DNA of 64,000 nt, from the NCBI RefSeq assembly GCF_027172205.1, contig NC_070616.1, positions 43,621,001-43,685,000 of the forward strand, in the 5' to 3' direction. The notes beneath the pieces are model-generated. The model ran no database searches. It worked only from the letters and a program-made list of their open reading frames with translations, and was not told the DNA's origin. The position numbers and the translations under genes are program-made. The first letter of the stretch is position 1; every line of letters starts with the position of its first letter. Positions 59,156-64,000 of this stretch are shown piece by piece. Source of the stretch: Podarcis raffonei. Lineage: Eukaryota; Chordata; Lepidosauria; Squamata; Lacertidae.

Positions 59156-59984
59156 AGATGGCTCTCCAGCCTCCTATTGGAATCCTTCCCGGAAGGAGAT
59201 TATTATGCAACCTCCCTATAATGCATCTTTCAAAAGAGAGAGAAGAGCTCTTTGCTCATGCCAATCGCTCACGCTTTGCTAAGCAACTCTTTCCCATATC
59301 CAGAATCTCTCCCAGGTTACCAGGAGCATTTTACACCCACATGCTTCCCCAGCCACGTGCTGCTTTCTGCTGCCTGAGTCAGGCCGGAATCTGATGCATC
59401 CATTGCGCACGAGTCGCTGCCACCTTCCTGCCACTGTCTTCCTTGGATCTGGGAGTGCTTTAGGGCAGGATCTTGGTCAGCTTGGAATTTGGGAGAGGCA
59501 TGCTGCCAGGATTCCTCACCTGCTCACAGTCGAGCTGCTGGGTTGCATTCTCCCTCCCCTCTTTCTAAAGGGCAGAATTCAATCTCAAACTACTCTTGTA
59601 CCACTCACAAGTAGGAGTGGAAGAATCCCTCTGTTTTTTGGTCCATATAGCTTTTGCATATATTCATTCACAAGTCTGTTTTTGCCCATTTCTGTGGTGT
59701 ATTTTTAATTTGCACAAAAATTCACATTTCAGTATGTATTTTTAATGGCTTTTCTCTCAAAATAAGCATTTTGATATATTTCCTGAGCTGAGAACTGTGC
59801 TAGAGCATTTGGAACAGGCAGCAGCTGGTGGGTAATCAAGTTCCACATTAGTCCAGGAGGTGCTGATCTGGTTACCTAGTTCATATCAGAATTTACAAAG
59901 CTCAAACTTCTCAGGAATCCCTAATTACTCTATGGCAGGATTCCCAGGTGGCACCCCCAACCCCCCCCCCAAATTGATTCATAT

Positions 59985-60124
59985 ATAACTGAAGAGTTGG
60001 AAGGAACCACGAGGGTCATCTAGGCCAGTCCCCTGCAATGCAGGAATCTTTTTGCCCAACGTGGGGTTCAAACCCATGACCCTGAGATTTAGTCTCGCTT
60101 GCTGTACCGACTGAGCTATGCAGT
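59985..60124 (-). mobile_element. tRNA-Lys-derived SINE with CR1-like tail
   Basis: Reverse complement of the family at 50943: tail 'gagttggaaggaaccacgag' at left, tRNA-Lys-like head 'gtaccgactgagctatgca' at right. Confidence 0.8.
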
Positions 60125-60236
60125 TGGCCATTCTACACTGACAGGCAACAGTTCTCCAGGGTTTCACGTGGGGAATCTCTCTCAGCCCTACCTGGAGATT
60201 CCAGGATGGAATCCAGGACCTCCTGCACAGCATATG

Positions 60237-60388
60237 CTCTATGGCAGTGTTCCCCAACCTTGGGCCTCCAGCTGTTCTTGGACTACAATTCCCATCATCC
60301 TTGACCACTGGTCTTGCTAGCGAGGGATGATGGGAGTTGTAGTCCAAAAACAGCTGGAAGCCCAAGGTTGGGAAACACTGCTCTACGG
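60237..60388. mobile_element. Palindromic hAT-like MITE nested in a SINE
   Basis: The element 60245-60380 (136 bp) starts cagtgttccccaaccttggg and ends ggttgggaaacactg, with inverted internal arms (attcccatcatcc / ggatgatgggag). The flanks ctctatgg and ctctacgg are an 8-bp duplication with one change. It splits a minus-strand tRNA SINE (60125-60420, 'catatgctctatgg...ccattgagctac'). Confidence 0.85.
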
Positions 60389-61069
60389 CCATTGAGCTAC
60401 AACTACGGAGACAATGTTTGTATTTGGGACCAAGTGGCTCTCGCACAGGAACCAGGTCACCCCTGAGAAGAGGCTGTTACACTCTCATTGAGGGGACTCT
60501 CCGCAGGGCATTGTTTGCCAGCCTTAAAGGACGAGGGCTGAGCAACACCTGACCCATTCCAAGTCAGACCATTGGGCCATCCTGCTTGGCCTGATCAAGA
60601 CCGATTGGCAGTGGTTCTCCAGGATCTTCAGGGAGGCAGAACTCTCTCAGCCCCACCTGGAGGGGGAACCTGGAGCCTTCAGCCTGAGAAGCAGTTGTTC
60701 CAGTGCTGAGCAATGGCCGAAAGAGATCGCTCAAGAACAGGGTCCTTCATCAGCCACATTCTTTATTGTCAAAGCCATTAGAACATAGCAAATCTTTGTA
60801 TGACAGAAAATTGTTCCAGTGCTTGTTATCTCCATAGCAATGGGTTTGCCTCCATGAAAAAATCGCCTTTGTTTTTCTACACTTTTAGTATTTGATCTTA
60901 GAAAAGGGTGTTCTTACAGGTTGACTTGCCCTGTAGTACGCAGCGTGGCTCACTTATGCAAGTCATCTAGAGTGACCTGCTGTGCTGGCTCCATTCTGCG
61001 GTTTACCCAGATGGCAATCTGCATTGTGCCATAAGGGACTTGTTTTGTCCAGGCTTGCTGTAGCTGAAA

Positions 61070-63181
61070 AGAAATGATTTTAATTTTTTTTATTATTATT
61101 AAATATTTATTAGCATTTTCCAATAACACACTACAGACAAAAACAAAAAATAAACGAAACAAAAAACACAAAAATACATAACATTCAAAACTAGACAAAA
61201 AAAAATAGAAAAAACACATAAAGTTTCTAATACTTATTATTCTTAACCTTATTTCTCAGACTTCCTCACACCTCCCCTTCTTGTATTCCAATTTAAATTG
61301 TCGGTTCAGCAAGTCCTTAACTTATTTCTTTACCTTAGCTTAAACATTTGTTCCAACATACTATTGCTTTACTTTACTTCTTTTTTCCATTTCTTCAATT
61401 TATTTTTAACAGCCTTATTTTCAATTAATTTAAAAAGAAAAGGAACCAATTTTACCTTATTAAAATTACGCATCAATACTTATACCTCATTGATTATTCC
61501 TAAACCTTTTTCCTAAAGTCGACCAAAATTTCCCTTCCACGATTTACCCAATTTCCTTACCACTAACAAAAAATATAAAAAGCAAATTATCCTTATGTAC
61601 CCTTTGGATTCCCAACCTCCACCCACCCTTTTCCCGGTTCCAGTCCCCAACCAATATCCATCAGTCTTTATATTATTATTATTATTATTTTTTAGCCTGG
61701 AGATCTCACATCCAAGGCCCTTATATCTCTCTCAGTTCCTTTCTGCCGGTCTCTTTGATAGTCCTTGATGTTAAACCCCAAGTCTCGGAGGGGCTCCGGC
61801 CCAACAGAATCCATGATGCTTCCAGCCAGTCCTCCATACTTAAAGGCAAAGCCTATGGGGTGCTCCAACTCTTGTTTCAAATTTCTTTCAAATCCAGATG
61901 TCCCCAAAGCTCCAGCTTTCACCAACAAATTTGTAATCCTCAGGTCTTCAGATCTCCTCCAAAAGGGATCTCTCCATTTTCCAGACTCCCATTCAGACCA
62001 GGCTTTCCACATCCACTTTTTATTATCCTTTTTTATCATCATGTCAGGCCTCATATTGTAACTCTCCTTTGACTCCTGCAAATCTCCTGCTCCTCCTTCA
62101 TTTTCTTCAAAAACAACATATTGCTCCATCGTATCTTCACTTTCAGTTTCATTTATTTGTTCAGTTGAATGGGCTTCCTGTTTCAAGTCCTTATCAGGCT
62201 CAAAACTGTTGTTTACTGTCCAGTGTAGTAGTGATACCTTTGTAGACAAAGCATTGTACTCATCTTGCAAGTTTCCCAAGAGAACGAGTGCTCTGTCCAA
62301 TTCTGCTTGGATTTTACATACTCCAGCCATTTTTGTGATGTAATGTCCCTAATACCCCTCTAGGGGGATTTTAGTTCCTTGTTGTTCCTTTCAGCTCAAA
62401 ACCAAAAGTCCAGTTATTTTGTATCAGCCCTCCTTATTTTCAACAAGTTATACCAAGTAAACCAGCAAAAACAGCAGAAACAATGTTCTCTTTTTCCAGC
62501 TGACAGCTAGCTGACTAGCAGCTCACTTGACAGCTGTCAAAATCTTCAATGCAACAGGCTTTCTCATAGGACGTTCCCGGGTCTCGGGGGGGGGGGGTGA
62601 AATTTCAGCTCCCAAAATTCTTTTTATCCTCCAGTAAATCTTCTTATAGTATCAAAACCGTGAAGTCAGGATCTTTCATTAAAAAAAAACAAGAAATAGA
62701 TTCTCTCGACCTTAGCTGCCCAGTCCTTTGCTTTAGATTGTTTACAAAGAGGGGGGGGTGAACTTCCTTTTTAGCCCCTTCCCGCTCGTTCCAAATCCAA
62801 AATTACAAATTTTTAAAGTTCCAATCTCCGTATTACTCACGGGTTTATGTTTTAGAGTCCAATCGGTCTTGGAAGAAGTTGGCGCTCTCTGTCAATGGCT
62901 TGCGGCTTCACTCCGTAGGCGAGGGAGTACTCTCAGCACCACGCCTCACCCTGCCTCCGTTCCGAAGCCTTTAAAAAGGCTCCGTCGCGGATTGGGGGGG
63001 CGCAAATGGTGCCCGCCGAGTCTCTGTGTTCACAGGCATCCGCGCCTGTGATTTTAAGGGTCCCCGCTTCGCCGCAGCGGCCAGACCCAGACGCTACGGA
63101 GCCGATTCCCTCCGGAGCTCGGAGGGAATCCGCCATTAAACAATGGCGCCAACCCGGAGGTCCAGAAATGATTTTAATTTT
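61070..63181 (-). mobile_element. Non-autonomous L1-related element carrying a foreign ORF, 18-bp TSD
   Basis: The target duplication agaaatgattttaatttt is perfect (61070-61087 and 63164-63181). The 2076-bp insert has an L1-like 3' UTR and tail at left: 'acttcctcacacctcccctt' and 'ggttcagcaag' parallel 'acttcctcatgcctcccttt' and 'agttcagcaaa' of the full-length L1. Its CpG-rich 5' end at right parallels that L1's 5' UTR (gcggcttcactcc, gcccgccgagt, gggtccccgct). Between them is a 212-codon frame, not ORF1 or ORF2. It therefore looks like a parasite of the L1 machinery, analogous in concept to mammalian HAL1 but with a different protein. Confidence 0.85.
61692..62330 (-). CDS. Unknown 212-aa ORF of the L1-related element
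   Basis: I do not recognise this protein. From ATG 62330 the first 50 residues are heptad-like (AELDRALVLLGNLQDEYNAL, STKVSLLHW), suggesting a coiled coil. Residues 60-95 are acidic (ETESEDTMEQYVVFEENEGG). Then comes a Trp/Arg/Lys-rich stretch (KKDNKKWMWKAWSEWESGKW, RDPFWRR) and a Gly-rich stretch (FAFKYGGLAGSIMDSVGPEP), ending GTERDIRALDVRSPG. It lacks L1 ORF1's RRM/CTD words. It has no internal stop and occupies the ORF1 position after the 5' UTR. By analogy it may bind the element's RNA; this is inference. Confidence 0.6.
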   Translation of the reverse strand: MAGVCKIQAELDRALVLLGNLQDEYNALSTKVSLLHWTVNNSFEPDKDLKQEAHSTEQINETESEDTMEQYVVFEENEGGAGDLQESKESYNMRPDMMIKKDNKKWMWKAWSEWESGKWRDPFWRRSEDLRITNLLVKAGALGTSGFERNLKQELEHPIGFAFKYGGLAGSIMDSVGPEPLRDLGFNIKDYQRDRQKGTERDIRALDVRSPG

Positions 63182-63187
63182 GAAGTA

Positions 63188-63270
63188 CAATGGTATCTCG
63201 GTTTTCGAACATAATCTGTTCTGGAAGACCGTTTGAGCTCTGAAATGTTCAAAAACCGAGGCGCAAAGAG
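63188..63270 (+). repeat. Mariner-like MITE fragment
   Basis: Starts caatggtatctcggttttcg with 'gttctggaagaccgtttgag', matching the family at 52442. It lies directly beside the 18-bp duplication of the L1-related element, so that element inserted next to or within it. Confidence 0.55.
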
Positions 63271-63337
63271 TGGTCTGCAAATTTAATAGAGAAAATTGAG
63301 AAAAATAACATATACACTCAGTGGAGGCCGTTCAACT

Positions 63338-64000
63338 TCTTTTTTTTTAATATAATTTTTATTGGTTTTCCAGTTTTTACAATTTTTGACATCCTAAAAA
63401 AAGAACATTTTATCCCTTGCTCTGCCGAGCTTTTGACTTCCCTCCCTCCATCTTCTGGTTTTTTATATCACATTTATATTTCCCCACATTTTTTACATTT
63501 CGATTCTGATTCTACCTTATATTATTAAACACTTTAATCACACATAGAATGTCTCATATTACAAACGTTGTGAGATTTATCTCAGTCCTGCCAAGTGTCT
63601 TTATATGTTCTCTCTATATAATATAAATTTACTCCATTCTCTCTGGAACGCTTGGTCGCCCTGGTTCCAGATTCTCCGGGTCAGCTTTGCCAGTTCCGCA
63701 TAATCCATCATCTTCGCCTGCCATTCTTCCACAGTTGGTAACTCCTGCTGTTTTCATTTTTGGGCTAATAAAATTCCAGCAGCTGTTGTTGCATACATAA
63801 ACAAATTTTTATCAGCTCTTGATATTTCCCCTCCTACCATTCCTAGCAGAAACACCTCCAGTCTCTTTGGGAGTGTGTACCTAAGTATCCTTTTTAAGTC
63901 ATTATAAATACTATCCCAGAATAGTTTAACTTTGTCACACATCCACCACATATGATAAAAATCTCTATCTTTAACCTTGCATTTCCAGCATTGCTTATTG
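63338..64000 (-). mobile_element. L1 3' end, continuing past the window
   Basis: Plus-strand poly-T at 63338-63347 is the poly-A tail. Minus-strand 63951-63754 encodes the ORF2 C terminus (MWWMCDKVKLFWDSIYNDLK, KRLEVFLLGMVGGEISRADK, LFMYATTAAGILLAQK), after which the frame is interrupted. The same segment in the full-length L1 ([19 protein letters not shown]...) is clearly related but diverged, so this is another L1 subfamily. Confidence 0.88.

Overview
The window is vertebrate nuclear DNA, almost certainly from a squamate reptile (lizard or snake). The signs are GT-AG split genes, two CpG islands, and a repeat load typical of squamates: BovB (RTE) LINEs together with Sauria-type SINEs that share the BovB 3' tail, several L1 lineages, CR1 3' ends, tRNA-derived SINEs and many short hAT-like and mariner-like DNA elements. 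No retrovirus, CRISPR or prokaryotic feature was seen.

Genes. (1) 781-4325, +: the last three coding exons of an AAA+ ATPase of the ATAD1/Msp1 family, resembling the paralog called ATAD1-B in fishes; its 5' part lies off the left edge. (2) 6286-6720, +: an open, intronless 144-codon profilin-family frame. (3) 34484-11659, -: the complete coding sequence of POLR3D (RPC4, RNA polymerase III subunit). I resolved eight coding exons with consensus splice sites in consistent phase; they give 397 codons plus a stop. The 5' untranslated exon should lie in the CpG island at about 36650-37290, which carries four same-strand YY1-like sites. (4) A second CpG island at 49850-50830 looks like the promoter and first exon of another gene, probably rightward; no coding exon of it is visible. 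Conserved vertebrate order would make PHYHIP a candidate, but this is inference only.

Mobile DNA. POLR3D's 13.4-kb second intron holds a full-length 6.0-kb L1 (24026-30045, minus, 18-bp target duplication, few lesions) and a rearranged BovB copy (31088-31744, 14-bp duplication). A longer, 5'-truncated BovB lies at 45245-46590 (11-bp duplication). At 61088-63163 is an L1-related non-autonomous element: its two ends resemble the ends of the full-length L1, it has an 18-bp target duplication, but it carries an unrelated 212-codon frame instead of ORF1/ORF2. I regard it as the most novel item here. At 7083-9447 two direct repeats, the second with about 44-bp terminal inverted repeats, bracket retrocopied host sequence (CENPE-like coiled coil and RPL27). 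The right edge is the 3' end of another L1.

Large stretches (4326-5200, 9725-11650, 32000-34300, 37300-38600, 41050-42850, 44350-45200, 55500-58600) hold only decayed repeats or sequence I cannot classify.
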